From contig NZ_AVQI01000084.1 in assembly GCF_000468115.1 (NCBI RefSeq), positions 62,001 to 126,000 on the forward strand: a DNA stretch of 64,000 nucleotides, read 5' to 3'. The notes beneath the pieces were generated by a model. That model worked only from the letters and a program-made list of their open reading frames with translations. It was not told the origin of the DNA and ran no database searches. This document shows positions 17,711 to 26,416 of this stretch, in pieces; position 1 is the stretch's first letter, and the number at the start of each line of letters is the position of its first letter. Origin of the DNA: Treponema socranskii subsp. socranskii VPI DR56BR1116 = ATCC 35536. GTDB taxonomy: Bacteria; Spirochaetota; Spirochaetia; Treponematales; Treponemataceae. Position numbers and translations under genes: made by a program.

Positions 17711-18742
17711 TTACTCTGCAGGCGCGAAAGCTTTCCACGCGGCGTTTACTTCGCGAATGTAGGACTTTTTCGCGGTATCGGAGAGGAAAGACGCGTTGAA
17801 GCCGTTGCAGATGAGGCGCTTGATTTCAGGAAGCGTAAAGTGCAGCTTCTTATAGCACTTCCAATATTCTTCGATGAGATTCGTTTTGAAAAAGAGCGGA
17901 TCGTCGGTATTTACGGTGACGAAGATGTTTTCGTCGTACATACGGCGGATCGGATGGTTTTCGACGGTATCGATAAAGCGCTTCGTAAATACATTGCTCG
18001 TGATGCACACTTCGAGCGGCAGCTGCGTTTCGGCAAGGTAGTCCATGAGTTTGGGATCCTGCACCGATGTGATGCCGTGTCCGATGCGTTCGGCGCGGAG
18101 AAATTTGATCGTGTCCCACACGGATTCCGGTCCGACGTCTTCGCCCGCGTGTGCGACTGCATGAAAGCCGTCCGCGTGCGCACGCGAAAATACGGGTTCG
18201 AAATTTTTTGCAGGGCCCTTTTGTTCGGCTCCTCCGAGTCCGATGCCGATGATGTCTTTACACGGGTATTGCTTGAGCAGTTCGTAATTTTTCATCGCGT
18301 TGTCGCAGCCGAATGTCCGCGATACGTCGAGCAGGAGTTTTATGACGATGTTGTGCTTTTCTTTGATCTCCGCGATTTTTTCGGAAAAGAGCGAAATCAT
18401 TTCGCCGTAGTCGAATCCTTTTTTTAAAAACGCGGAAGGCGCGAAAAAGGCTTCGCAGTAAACGATATTGTTTTTGGCAAGGTATTTTCCGAAGTCGTCG
18501 AAAACGTATTTGAAATCGGAAACCGATTGAAAAAGATCCTGTACGGCGAGAAAGGCTTTGATAAAGCCGTTGAGATTATCGTATGAAAAGAGTTCGGCTT
18601 CGTCCGCAGAGCTCATCTTTTTTCCGAAGCGCCGCTCGTACAATTTTTCGATCGTACGAAACGACATGACGGCTTCGATGTGGATGTGTATTTCCGCTTT
18701 CGGTATCTTTGCCAAAAAAGAGTAAAACTCGGTTTCTTTCAA
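17711..18742 (-). CDS. add: Adenosine deaminase
   Basis: This enzyme deaminates adenosine to inosine in purine salvage. The 343-residue length is normal. The zinc-binding HxH (EIHIHIEA, about residue 18), the catalytic HAGE motif (VAHAGEDVGPESVWD), the RIGHG loop and the NTDDP metal-binding Asp pair are all present. The usual HLHG at the N-terminus is HIHI here, a small deviation. The start is TTG at 18742 with CGGAG 7 nt upstream. Confidence 0.93.
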   Translation of the reverse strand: MKETEFYSFLAKIPKAEIHIHIEAVMSFRTIEKLYERRFGKKMSSADEAELFSYDNLNGFIKAFLAVQDLFQSVSDFKYVFDDFGKYLAKNNIVYCEAFFAPSAFLKKGFDYGEMISLFSEKIAEIKEKHNIVIKLLLDVSRTFGCDNAMKNYELLKQYPCKDIIGIGLGGAEQKGPAKNFEPVFSRAHADGFHAVAHAGEDVGPESVWDTIKFLRAERIGHGITSVQDPKLMDYLAETQLPLEVCITSNVFTKRFIDTVENHPIRRMYDENIFVTVNTDDPLFFKTNLIEEYWKCYKKLHFTLPEIKRLICNGFNASFLSDTAKKSYIREVNAAWKAFAPAE

Positions 18743-18803
18743 TTATAATCTCCGTAAGATTTTCCGCAAAAAATCCGACTTTATATATATCGGCACATTT
18801 TCG

Positions 18804-20606
18804 CTAAATCTTAAGCAGGGCCGAAAGCTCTTTTACGATACGTGCGAATACGGCGCACGCGTCTTCGATCGGCTTGCTTTCGCTCATGTCGACGCCTGCG
18901 ATTTTGAGCGATTCGATCGGGTAGTGGGAGCCTCCCGATTTCAAAAAGCTGAAATAATCGTCGCGCTCGGTTTTGCCTCCGTTCAATACGCGCTCGGCAA
19001 GCGCAAGCGATGCCGAAATCCCCGTTGCGTATTTGTATACGTAAAATGCGCTGTAAAAATGCGGGATACGCAAACCTTCCATATCGCTGTTTGTTTCAAA
19101 CCGCATTTCGCTTCCGAAATACTCTTCGAGAAGCGATCGATAGGTTTTACGAAGCAGTTCCGCCGAAAGCGGCTCTCCCGCCTCGACGAATTCGTGCGCT
19201 TTCAGTTCGTATTCGGCAAACATCGTCTGGCGGTACAGCGTCGCGAGTATGTCGCCCGCATGAGTTGCGAGGAGATAGGCTTTCATATCGTCGGTTTCGG
19301 CTCGTTTTAAAAGATAGCGGAACACGAGTTCTTCGTTGAATGTCGATGCGACTTCGGCTTCGAAAATCGTGTAGTTGTACTGCATATAGGGATTCGCGTG
19401 TACCGAATACCACGTGTGCATCGAATGTCCGCCTTCATGCGCCATCGTAAACACGTCGCGGATGACGTCGTCTTTGTAGTTGAGCAGGATAAACGGATTT
19501 CCCGTGTATACGCCGCTTGAAAACGCGCCGCTTCTCTTTCCTTTGTTTTCATAGCGGTCGACCCAGCCGCCGAGAAGTCCGCTGCAGAGCCGGTCGGTGT
19601 ATTCGCTTCCGAGAGGAGAAAGCGCTTCGCGGCATATTTCGACCGCTTTTTCGTAACTCGTGTTCGTGCGCACGTTTTTGACGAGCGGCACGTATACGTC
19701 CCAGTGGCGCAGTTCGGAAAGATGAAGCGCTTTTTTTCTGAGCGCGTAATACTCGTGAAGCGCGGGAAGATTTTTATGCACGGTGTCGATGAGATTGCGG
19801 TAGACGCTTACGGGCACATTGTCGGGATAGAGCGCTTTTTCGAGGCAGGACGCATAGCCTCGCGCACGCATCGAAAACACGTCCTGATTGACGCTCCCCG
19901 AATAGAGGGATGCGAGCGTGTGCTCGTAAGCTTCGAAAGTGCCGTAGAATTTTTTATATGCGTTTTCGCGGACGCTCCGATCGGGATTGTCCATAAACAC
20001 GCTCCACGTCGACTGCGTCAAAGGCTTCTCTTCGCCGCCGACCGTCACCGTGCCGAAGCGCAGATCCGCGTCGGTAAACACGGTAAAAGCTTTGTGTGCG
20101 GCGGATGCGCTTTCGCTTTGCAGCGACATGATGCGCTCTTCTTTTTCGCTTAAAATATAACGCTTCATACGGAGCAGTTTCGACAAAAAGACGCGGTAAT
20201 CGCGGAAAGCGTCCTCTTCCATCCAAGCCCGTATCTTTTCATCGGGGATCGATTGGACTTCGGGATTGAAAAAACTCGTTGCCGCGAGGTATTTCGTGTA
20301 CGCCATACGAGCGCGCCCTTCTTTGTTTTGAGCGGCGGAGTCGGTTTCATCTGCGGTCAGCTGCAGGCTCGCGTAATTGAAAACGGCTTCGAGTTTTTTG
20401 TCGGCAGCTTCGTACGCTTTGAGCGCCGAAAGCAGCGTTTTATCGGATTCGGAAAGCCTGCCTTTGTACGCGGCGGCTTTTTCGGTGAGCGTTTCGATTT
20501 CCGAGAGCGCTTTTTCCCAATCGCCGTCCGATGCGAACAGCGACGATAAATCCCATTTGTCCGAAGAGGGAACGTCTTTTCGAAGCGGAACTGAATGCTG
20601 TGTCAT
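18804..20606 (-). CDS. pepF: Oligoendopeptidase F
   Basis: A 600-residue cytoplasmic M3-family metallopeptidase that cleaves short peptides. The zinc motif HEGGH (TMAHEGGHSMH, about residue 385) and the downstream glutamate (NYTIFEAEVASTFNE) are intact, and the length matches the family. The start at 20606 is chosen because a TATAAT box (20618-20613, minus) ends 6 nt before it. The alternative ATG at 20624 has AAAGGCG upstream but would lie before that box; if it is used, six residues are added. Confidence 0.93.
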   Translation of the reverse strand: MTQHSVPLRKDVPSSDKWDLSSLFASDGDWEKALSEIETLTEKAAAYKGRLSESDKTLLSALKAYEAADKKLEAVFNYASLQLTADETDSAAQNKEGRARMAYTKYLAATSFFNPEVQSIPDEKIRAWMEEDAFRDYRVFLSKLLRMKRYILSEKEERIMSLQSESASAAHKAFTVFTDADLRFGTVTVGGEEKPLTQSTWSVFMDNPDRSVRENAYKKFYGTFEAYEHTLASLYSGSVNQDVFSMRARGYASCLEKALYPDNVPVSVYRNLIDTVHKNLPALHEYYALRKKALHLSELRHWDVYVPLVKNVRTNTSYEKAVEICREALSPLGSEYTDRLCSGLLGGWVDRYENKGKRSGAFSSGVYTGNPFILLNYKDDVIRDVFTMAHEGGHSMHTWYSVHANPYMQYNYTIFEAEVASTFNEELVFRYLLKRAETDDMKAYLLATHAGDILATLYRQTMFAEYELKAHEFVEAGEPLSAELLRKTYRSLLEEYFGSEMRFETNSDMEGLRIPHFYSAFYVYKYATGISASLALAERVLNGGKTERDDYFSFLKSGGSHYPIESLKIAGVDMSESKPIEDACAVFARIVKELSALLKI

Positions 20607-20612
20607 ACCGTC

Positions 20613-20618
20613 ATTATA
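20613..20618 (-). promoter_or_regulatory. pepF -10 box, leaderless layout
   Basis: A consensus TATAAT ends 6 nt before the ATG at 20606. The -35 region is not convincing. Confidence 0.45.
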
Positions 20619-20678
20619 GCGCATATCGCCTTTTTTTACACCCGTGATAACGCCTGTCGACAGTGCGTTGTACGGTAA

Positions 20679-20707
20679 TTGCTCTTTCCGACGCGATCCG
20701 CTATACT
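20679..20707 (+). promoter_or_regulatory. Promoter of the HTH-receiver regulator gene
   Basis: TTGCTC (20679-20684), a 17-bp spacer and TATACT (20702-20707) form a good sigma70 promoter about 45 nt before the ATG at 20754. Confidence 0.6.
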
Positions 20708-20753
20708 ATAAATCCATTATTAAATCTATTATTGAAAACACGGATATGAGTCT

Positions 20754-21362
20754 ATGGCGAAAAAAATCGAAAAGCCGGTGATATATTCCGCCCTTGAAGT
20801 TGCGAATATCTGCGGCGTTGTAAATCAAACGGCGATCAACTGGATAAACAGCGGCTATCTCAAAGCGTTCAAAACGCCCGGCGGTCAGTACCGCGTGTAC
20901 CCCGACGATCTTGCGGATTTTATGAGCGAGCGCAATATGCACATCCCGATGAGACTGCTCAGCGCGTGTACGAATCGCGCGGCATACAATTCTTCGACGC
21001 TGCTCGTCATCGACGACGACAAAACGTTTAATACGCTCGTCGCTGAATTTCTTCGCGACCGTTTTCCGGAGCTTGAGATAATTCAAGCCTTTGACGGCTT
21101 CGATGCGGGCGTGCAGCTTTTTTCGAAAAAACCCCGATGTATCGTTTTGGATCTCAATCTTCCCGGTGTCGACGGGTTCGAGCTTTGCCGCAAAATCAAC
21201 GCCGACAATTCATACGGAAAACCCGCCGTCATCGTCGTAACCGCGCTGGAAAGCAAAGAAGATGAAAACCGCATCGTCGATCTCGGCATCGAAAAGTTTT
21301 TCCGCAAACCGCTGAAACTCGAATTGCTCGCCGACGCGGTCGACCGCGTATTCAAAGATTGA
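20754..21362 (+). CDS. Excisionase/BldC-like HTH fused to a receiver domain
   Basis: A 202-residue regulator with the DNA-binding domain first. Residues ~8-62 form a MerR/excisionase-like winged helix (YSALEVANICGVVNQTAINWINSG, then the wing GGQYRVY). A receiver domain follows from ~80 to 200 with acidic pocket DDD, phospho-acceptor in VLDLNLPGVDGF, Thr in VTAL and Lys in FRKPL. Putting the output domain before the receiver is unusual. No kinase gene is adjacent, so its partner is encoded elsewhere. Confidence 0.82.
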   Translation: MAKKIEKPVIYSALEVANICGVVNQTAINWINSGYLKAFKTPGGQYRVYPDDLADFMSERNMHIPMRLLSACTNRAAYNSSTLLVIDDDKTFNTLVAEFLRDRFPELEIIQAFDGFDAGVQLFSKKPRCIVLDLNLPGVDGFELCRKINADNSYGKPAVIVVTALESKEDENRIVDLGIEKFFRKPLKLELLADAVDRVFKD

Positions 21363-21384
21363 TACAAGGCTTTATAAGGGCGGC

Positions 21385-21407
21385 TTTTTGCGATTACATC
21401 GCAAAAA
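21385..21407. terminator. Bidirectional terminator
   Basis: TTTTTGCGAT (21385-21394), loop TAC and ATCGCAAAAA (21398-21407) form a perfect 10-bp stem with T- and A-rich flanks. It lies between two convergent genes and could end both transcripts. The remaining ~90 bp up to sppA contain no gene that I can see. Confidence 0.65.
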
Positions 21408-21498
21408 ACAGGCTTTTCGGGGTTCCGCCTTTCGGCTTCATTCCTGCGCTCGCTTTATGCTCGCTTCGGAACTTTCGCCCCTCCAATCCTTGCCGCAT

Positions 21499-22464
21499 TT
21501 ACTTTCGATAAATATACGCCGGATATGAAATGCCGAGCATGAGTTCGCTTCGGATGGCATCGGGGATGAGCGCGTCGGTTTTTCCCGCTTTGCTCACCGC
21601 TTCCGAAAGCCTTTCCAAAAGCGATTCTTTTTTTTCGTAGCGGTACGTCGTTACGACGCTTTCATCGTCATCGAGTTCTTTTCGAAGAGACGAGAGCGCA
21701 TCTTCCCACGTTCCGATTTCATCGATGAGTCCGTTTTTTTTCGCTTGAGAAGCGGTATAGATGCGGCCGTCGGCAAGTTTTTTCACTTCTCCGATTTTCA
21801 TGCCGCGGCTTTTTGCGACGATGGCGGTAAACTGTTCGTACGCTTCGTCCGCGATCGACTGCATGATAGCCCTCTGTTCGTCGGTGAGCGGCGAGTTGAT
21901 GTTGAGCATGTTTTTGTTTTTTCCCGCAGTGATCGTTTCCACTTTGACGCCGAGTTTTTTAAGCAGTTCGGTCATATCGACCGATTGACTTGCGATAACG
22001 CCGATTGAGCCGGTGAGCGTATTGCGGTTTGCGTATATCGTTTCCGCTGCGCACGAAATATAATAACCGCCGGAAGCTGCGAGCGTCGTCATATACGCAT
22101 AGACGGGGCGGCCGGTGTGCTCCGTATAATCGCACAGTGCAAGATACACTTCGTCCGATTCGTAGACGCCGCCTCCGGGAGAATCGACGGTCAGCAAAAT
22201 CGCTTTGTTTTTTTCGTCGTCTTTAAGCGAATGAATTGTGTCGATAAGCCACTCGTGATTGTATGTTTTGTTTTCCGGTTCGATGACACCTTCGATGTAC
22301 AGCGACGCGATGTAATTTTTCCGAACGATGAAATTGTTAAAAAATCCCGTGCTGCCGTCGTAGCGAGAACTGTCCGTCGCGATCGTGTAGGCGCCGATTC
22401 CCGCCGCGATGAGTAAAATGACGACGAATACGGCGATGCCGCCGCGTTTTTTATTGTTTGCCAT
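21499..22464 (-). CDS. sppA: Signal peptide peptidase SppA
   Basis: A 321-residue inner-membrane serine protease that degrades cleaved signal peptides. One N-terminal membrane helix (residues ~7-25) is followed by a single S49 domain. The serine nucleophile lies in TLTGSIGVIAS (about residue 143) and the general-base lysine in the later part. The start ATG 22464 has GGAG 6 nt upstream; an upstream TTG at 22479 adds only five residues. It overlaps the end of the DUF975 gene by 14 nt, so the two are co-transcribed. Confidence 0.92.
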   Translation of the reverse strand: MANNKKRGGIAVFVVILLIAAGIGAYTIATDSSRYDGSTGFFNNFIVRKNYIASLYIEGVIEPENKTYNHEWLIDTIHSLKDDEKNKAILLTVDSPGGGVYESDEVYLALCDYTEHTGRPVYAYMTTLAASGGYYISCAAETIYANRNTLTGSIGVIASQSVDMTELLKKLGVKVETITAGKNKNMLNINSPLTDEQRAIMQSIADEAYEQFTAIVAKSRGMKIGEVKKLADGRIYTASQAKKNGLIDEIGTWEDALSSLRKELDDDESVVTTYRYEKKESLLERLSEAVSKAGKTDALIPDAIRSELMLGISYPAYIYRK

Positions 22465-23212
22465 AGCGTTCTCCGTCAAAATCTCCGATATCTTCGAGCG
22501 TAACGACGCCCGTTTCGAGCGCGCGTTTCATGAGCCCGTGGTATGCGTTTATGTATGTCATCGTTTGATACGGCACAATCCACAGTGATGCGATGCCGAA
22601 AGTAAAAATGCACAGCAGATTCCAACCCACAAAACTCAAATGCAGGACAAATAAATCCGCTTTGTATCCCTGCGTAATTTTTTTGCTGATATCGAGCGCT
22701 TGTGTTACCGGCACGTGAGGAAATTCGGCGACGATATAATCCGTCTGCGAGTAGGCTATGGCTTTGACAATACCGGGGATAATAAAGACGAGCGTCCATA
22801 AATACGTCCAAAGCCGTCTCCACAGAGCAGCTCCGATCGCACGGAGCCAGTGCGTAAAGCCTGCAAAAAAATCTCCGAACGATACGGGATCCGGGGTTCT
22901 CGACATTTTTAAATAGACGCAGTATTGTGCGATCGTACAGACGGCCGTTACAAAAAATACGATCCAATTTAAAAACGAATCGAGCGGTGCCGACTTTTGA
23001 TATTTGCGCACGATTTGGAGGAGTGCGTTTTGATTAGCCGATACAGCGGATGCTTGCAAAATTTCACTGTACATCGCGATCGACGTTTTAATTGACGGAA
23101 GCGATAAAAGCAGTACGACGAGCGTCGAGATGAGTATCATGAAAACGGGCACAGTCCGCCGTTTTTTCAATTGGATGCGTGCGAACGATTTGTATTTTTT
23201 TCTGTCGAACAT
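22451..23212 (-). CDS. DUF975-family integral membrane protein
   Basis: A 253-residue protein with about six membrane helices, matching the DUF975 family (N-terminal basic stretch MFDRKKYKSFARIQLKK, the SFGDFFAGF motif, and the AYSQTDYIVAEFP and LSFVGWNLL segments). The function of the family is not established. The start ATG 23212 has AGGAGG just upstream; the frame is open far further upstream, but that part is a shadow of the CYTH gene. It is translationally coupled to sppA. Confidence 0.82.
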   Translation of the reverse strand: MFDRKKYKSFARIQLKKRRTVPVFMILISTLVVLLLSLPSIKTSIAMYSEILQASAVSANQNALLQIVRKYQKSAPLDSFLNWIVFFVTAVCTIAQYCVYLKMSRTPDPVSFGDFFAGFTHWLRAIGAALWRRLWTYLWTLVFIIPGIVKAIAYSQTDYIVAEFPHVPVTQALDISKKITQGYKADLFVLHLSFVGWNLLCIFTFGIASLWIVPYQTMTYINAYHGLMKRALETGVVTLEDIGDFDGERYGKQ

Positions 23213-23255
23213 AATTTCTGCCTCCTGATGATGATAAACGATAATACACCTTTCT

Positions 23256-24026
23256 TCAACCGACGTGTGCGACCGTCCGCGATTTGTCATCGTTTGCCGC
23301 CTGCGATTTATTGTCGTTTGCCGCCTGCGATTTATTGTCGTTTGCCGTGTGCGGCTTGCGAGTACCGGTATCCGTAGTTTTCCGCTCATTCGCTTCGTCG
23401 AGCATATCGCTGTAATAGCGGCTTTCGATCGCGCTTTCGTCGATACTGCAGTGTTTGAAAATAGACAGGAGCGCGCGTTTCGCGTCTTCCGTATGCGCAT
23501 CGTCTTTTGCGAACACTTCGATTTCGAGAAAGTCTCCGAGCGGCGGCACGGTACACAGCTCGATGTGTGCCGCTCCCGCCTCCGTTTCGGCATACCACTC
23601 TTTAATAATTTTTTCTTTTATGTGCGAAATACTGCCGCCCGCATCTTTGATAAACGATTCGATCGCATCCGTTTCGGAGAGCGTACATTCTTTTTCGTCG
23701 TTCACTTCAATTGCGATGCCGTCGGCATCTTTACGCAATTCTTTTCGCTTGTACGTAAACGTGATTTTCGGTTCGCCCGTTTTTTCGTACACCGTTTTCC
23801 GTATGCGGCAGCCGATATGGGTCTGCACTTCTGTGTTTTCAGAATGAGCTTTTGCGTCAGCGCGCTTCGAGGATGCCGCCTCCGTGCCGGTCGGCACGCA
23901 AGCGAGGGGCAGCCGGTAATAGGTATCGCGTTTTGTGAGCGCGCCTATATATTCGGCAAAAGAATCGAGTGTGCGGGCGACTGCACGGCTGTCTTCGACA
24001 TGCGCTTTCAGTTCGATTTCGTACAT
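23256..24026 (-). CDS. CYTH-domain protein (CyaB / thiamine triphosphatase-like)
   Basis: A 256-residue protein with the CYTH signature ExExK at its N-terminus (YEIELKAHV), followed by alternating acidic and basic beta-strand motifs of the triphosphate tunnel fold (RDTYYRLP, CRIRKTV, ITFTYKRKEL, FLEIEVFAK). CyaB-type enzymes hydrolyse triphosphates or act as class IV adenylate cyclases; the substrate here is unknown. The last ~35 residues form a low-complexity tail with 8-residue repeats (AANDNKSQ type), encoded by a 24-bp tandem repeat. The start ATG 24026 has TACAAT ending 5 nt before it. Confidence 0.82.
   Translation of the reverse strand: MYEIELKAHVEDSRAVARTLDSFAEYIGALTKRDTYYRLPLACVPTGTEAASSKRADAKAHSENTEVQTHIGCRIRKTVYEKTGEPKITFTYKRKELRKDADGIAIEVNDEKECTLSETDAIESFIKDAGGSISHIKEKIIKEWYAETEAGAAHIELCTVPPLGDFLEIEVFAKDDAHTEDAKRALLSIFKHCSIDESAIESRYYSDMLDEANERKTTDTGTRKPHTANDNKSQAANDNKSQAANDDKSRTVAHVG
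23291..23338. repeat. 24-bp tandem repeat in the CYTH gene tail
   Basis: Two perfect copies (23291-23314 and 23315-23338), with degenerate partial copies on both sides. The unit is three codons times eight, so changes in copy number keep the reading frame. Confidence 0.85.
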
Positions 24027-24031
24027 AGCGC

Positions 24032-24037
24032 ATTGTA
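24032..24037 (-). promoter_or_regulatory. CYTH gene -10 box, leaderless layout
   Basis: TACAAT (minus strand) ends 5 nt before the ATG at 24026. A TTTGCA about 16 bp upstream could be a weak -35 box. Confidence 0.4.
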
Positions 24038-24081
24038 GCACGGGAGCCCCTTTTGCAAAAGCGCCCGCATTGTCCGCGGCA

Positions 24082-24119
24082 CTTGCAACGGGCGCTGAGC
24101 GCGAAGTTTTCCGCGTCGA
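24082..24119 (+). repeat. 38-bp repeat, third copy
   Basis: It resembles the tandem pair at 50575-50650: CTTGCAACG, a variable middle, then GCGAAGTT and CCGCG at matching spacing. Confidence 0.5.
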
Positions 24120-24131
24120 TTGCAGCGAGCT

Positions 24132-24159
24132 TTTACCGATTTTTAATACGTGATATAGT
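24132..24159 (+). promoter_or_regulatory. dus promoter, leaderless layout
   Basis: TTTACC (24132-24137), 16 bp and TATAGT (24154-24159). The -10 box ends 6 nt before the ATG at 24166. Confidence 0.45.
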
Positions 24160-24165
24160 AGCGCT

Positions 24166-25191
24166 ATGAAATTGATCTGCGCGCCCGTCGCGACGGTTAC
24201 GCATGCGGCGTTCCGCTCCATCGTCGACCGCTTCGGCGGCTGCGACGAATATTATTCCGAAATGATAAACGCGGCTACCTTCGTAAACGGCGGCCCTTTT
24301 GAAAAATACTATGTCATTCCCGATCCTGCGCCTGAAAAAACGGTGTGGCAGATCACCGGACGGAAAGCCGAACACCTTGCGGAAGCCGCTTCCATGCTCG
24401 CCGAGCTTCCGGGAATCGGGATCGATATCAATATGGGATGCTCGGCTCCGGACATCGTTAAAAGCGGTGCGGGTGCGGCGTGGCTTTCGAAAGATGCTTC
24501 CGAAACTCGCGCTATGGTGCGGAGCGTAAAAGATGCGCTTTCGCCTTCGGGAAAGAGGCTTTCGGTAAAGCTCCGCCTCGGCGACGAGCACTTTACCGAC
24601 GAGCGTTTTTTTTCGTTGTGCGATATGCTCGTTTCCGAAGGCGTAACGCTTTTTGCATTGCATCCGCGCACGAGCAAAGAAAAATACCGCTCGCCTCTCA
24701 GATGGGAATACGTCGAACGCCTTGCCCTGCGATATGCGAAAGAAGGGGTTTCCGTCGTTTTGAACGGCGGCGTGCACGATGTGCCGTCGATGCACGATGC
24801 CCTGCGCACCTCTCCTCACGCTTCGGGCATTATGATCGCGCGGGGAGGGATCGAAAAACCCTGGCTTTTTGCCGAACTTGCAGCGGATTTGCGGCACGAA
24901 AGCTTCGATGCGGTGATCGACCGCGAAAAGCTTGCCCTCGATTTTATCGATATGCTTGAAAAATATCAGCCGAAAGAATTTTGGAAAACCCGTATGCAGC
25001 GTTTTTTCGCGTATTACTGCCGCGGTTTTTCATTTGCGCACTATTTCCAAACGCGGATGCAAAACGCAAAAGACACCGGCGATGCCCGCGCCCGTATCCG
25101 CGATTATTTTCAAAAGCAGGGCGACGACGTATTGCTGTATGTGGGAAACGCAAAGAGCGCTTACGGCGGCAATGCGCTGGTGAGTGATTGA
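24166..25191 (+). CDS. dus: tRNA-dihydrouridine synthase
   Basis: A flavin enzyme that reduces uridine to dihydrouridine in the tRNA D-loop. The 341-residue TIM-barrel protein has the N-terminal APVATVTHAAFR segment, the IDINMGCSAPDIVKSGAGAAWL motif with the catalytic cysteine, and the FMN-binding HPRTSKEKY and GGV...IARGG segments. The sequence is divergent from E. coli DusA, DusB and DusC, so the exact uridine target is not assigned. No Shine-Dalgarno site is visible before the ATG. Confidence 0.9.
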   Translation: MKLICAPVATVTHAAFRSIVDRFGGCDEYYSEMINAATFVNGGPFEKYYVIPDPAPEKTVWQITGRKAEHLAEAASMLAELPGIGIDINMGCSAPDIVKSGAGAAWLSKDASETRAMVRSVKDALSPSGKRLSVKLRLGDEHFTDERFFSLCDMLVSEGVTLFALHPRTSKEKYRSPLRWEYVERLALRYAKEGVSVVLNGGVHDVPSMHDALRTSPHASGIMIARGGIEKPWLFAELAADLRHESFDAVIDREKLALDFIDMLEKYQPKEFWKTRMQRFFAYYCRGFSFAHYFQTRMQNAKDTGDARARIRDYFQKQGDDVLLYVGNAKSAYGGNALVSD

Positions 25192-25273
25192 TAATTTATG
25201 GGCGCAGGCTGTGCGTTCGTATCATGAAATCACGGAAGCCTTTGCTGACGGATTCCGTGTTCAGCGAGGTTCT

Positions 25274-26236
25274 TCAATCCGTTGCAGAAGAAGTCTGCGT
25301 GATATAGCTTTCTCCCGATTTGAAATCGTTTATCTGCGCGACCCGCGTCCGCCAGTATTCGGCTTCGCTTTTCGTCACGTAGGGACCGATCCGAACGCGG
25401 TAAAATACTTTTCCTTTACCGTCTTTGTACGTAAACACATCGGCGGGAATTTTGTTTTCGTCGAGAACGCTCCGTGCCGCATCGGCGCCGTTCTTATTTG
25501 CAAACGAAGCCGCCTGCACCCAATACTGCGTTTTTCCTGCACTCGTTTTTGCTTTCGGTTTTGCCGCGGTATTTTTCTGTGCCGTTTTCGGAGAAACGGT
25601 ATTTTTCGATGCGGGAGTTTTTGTCGCAGCGCTTTTCGATGAAGCCGTTTTCGGTTCGGATGACGGTTTTTTCGCAGGAGCTTTTACCGCCGCGCTTCGA
25701 GATTCCGCTGCGGAATATTGCGTTTGTTCGCTCTGCGGGGTGCGGGGTGTTTGTCTTGCAGTCTCCATCGATTTGGCGCTCGTTTCGTTTTTCGGCGTAA
25801 CGGTATCGCTCGGAAAAGTGTCGCTCGATCGGAGCGCATTTAAATCGATCAGCGTGGATCCGTCCGGAGCGCTCTGCGTATTTCGGGGATTTTCAATGCC
25901 GTATACGGTCGCATTTTGCGCGAAGACGGTCATATCTCCCACCTGCATCGCGTTTCGTTCCGTACTTTGCGTTTCCCCGGCTTCCGATTTTGCCGAATTT
26001 TCGGAATCGATTTTATCTGCAGGTACATCGCCTTTAGCTGTTCCGTTTTCGGAAGCGCTGCCGGCAGGAGAAGATGTTCCTGTTGCGACCCAACCGCCCG
26101 ACGAAGGTTTGGCGATCGGCGCCGTCATTTGTACTTTGTGCGTATCGGGCTTAAAAAGGATGATTGCCGGCAAGAGGACGGCGAGCAAAAATATGCCGAC
26201 TGCGGCGATGATCCATAAAGTACCTTTTTGTTCCAT
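25274..26236 (-). CDS. SPOR-domain membrane protein
   Basis: A 320-residue protein with one N-terminal membrane helix (residues ~8-28). A long Ala/Ser/Lys/Thr/Pro-rich linker (~35-240) is probably unstructured and periplasmic. A C-terminal SPOR domain follows (~243-310, KTQYWVQAASFANKNGADAARS and VFYRVRIGPY). SPOR domains bind peptidoglycan strands stripped of stem peptides and often recruit proteins to division sites. It lies alone between the dus gene and coaE. Confidence 0.85.
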   Translation of the reverse strand: MEQKGTLWIIAAVGIFLLAVLLPAIILFKPDTHKVQMTAPIAKPSSGGWVATGTSSPAGSASENGTAKGDVPADKIDSENSAKSEAGETQSTERNAMQVGDMTVFAQNATVYGIENPRNTQSAPDGSTLIDLNALRSSDTFPSDTVTPKNETSAKSMETARQTPRTPQSEQTQYSAAESRSAAVKAPAKKPSSEPKTASSKSAATKTPASKNTVSPKTAQKNTAAKPKAKTSAGKTQYWVQAASFANKNGADAARSVLDENKIPADVFTYKDGKGKVFYRVRIGPYVTKSEAEYWRTRVAQINDFKSGESYITQTSSATD

Positions 26237-26376
26237 GATTTTCCCCTGTGAGTATCGGGAACCTCTAAAAACTGCAGTTCTTAGAAGTATACTACTCTAC
26301 TGTAAATATCGGCACGAGAAAAATATAATTAAGCGATTTATTCGTAAAGAAAACGGCTTGCCCTGCAAACTTGAAG

Positions 26377-26416
26377 TTAAATTGAACGGCGCTATTTCAG
26401 ACGTTCAATTTAAACC
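26377..26416 (-). repeat. Dispersed palindromic repeat, copy 2
   Basis: Arms TTAAATTGAACG (26377-26388) and CGTTCAATTTAA (26402-26413) are perfect 12-bp reverse complements around a 13-bp centre. The element covers the coaE stop codon. It matches 14217-14256 in reverse orientation at 38 of 40 positions. Confidence 0.85.

Noticed and set aside
23213-23593. Long N-terminal extension of the DUF975 gene
   Set aside because: It lies inside the CYTH gene in another frame; the ATG at 23212 has an excellent ribosome site and the expected N-terminus.
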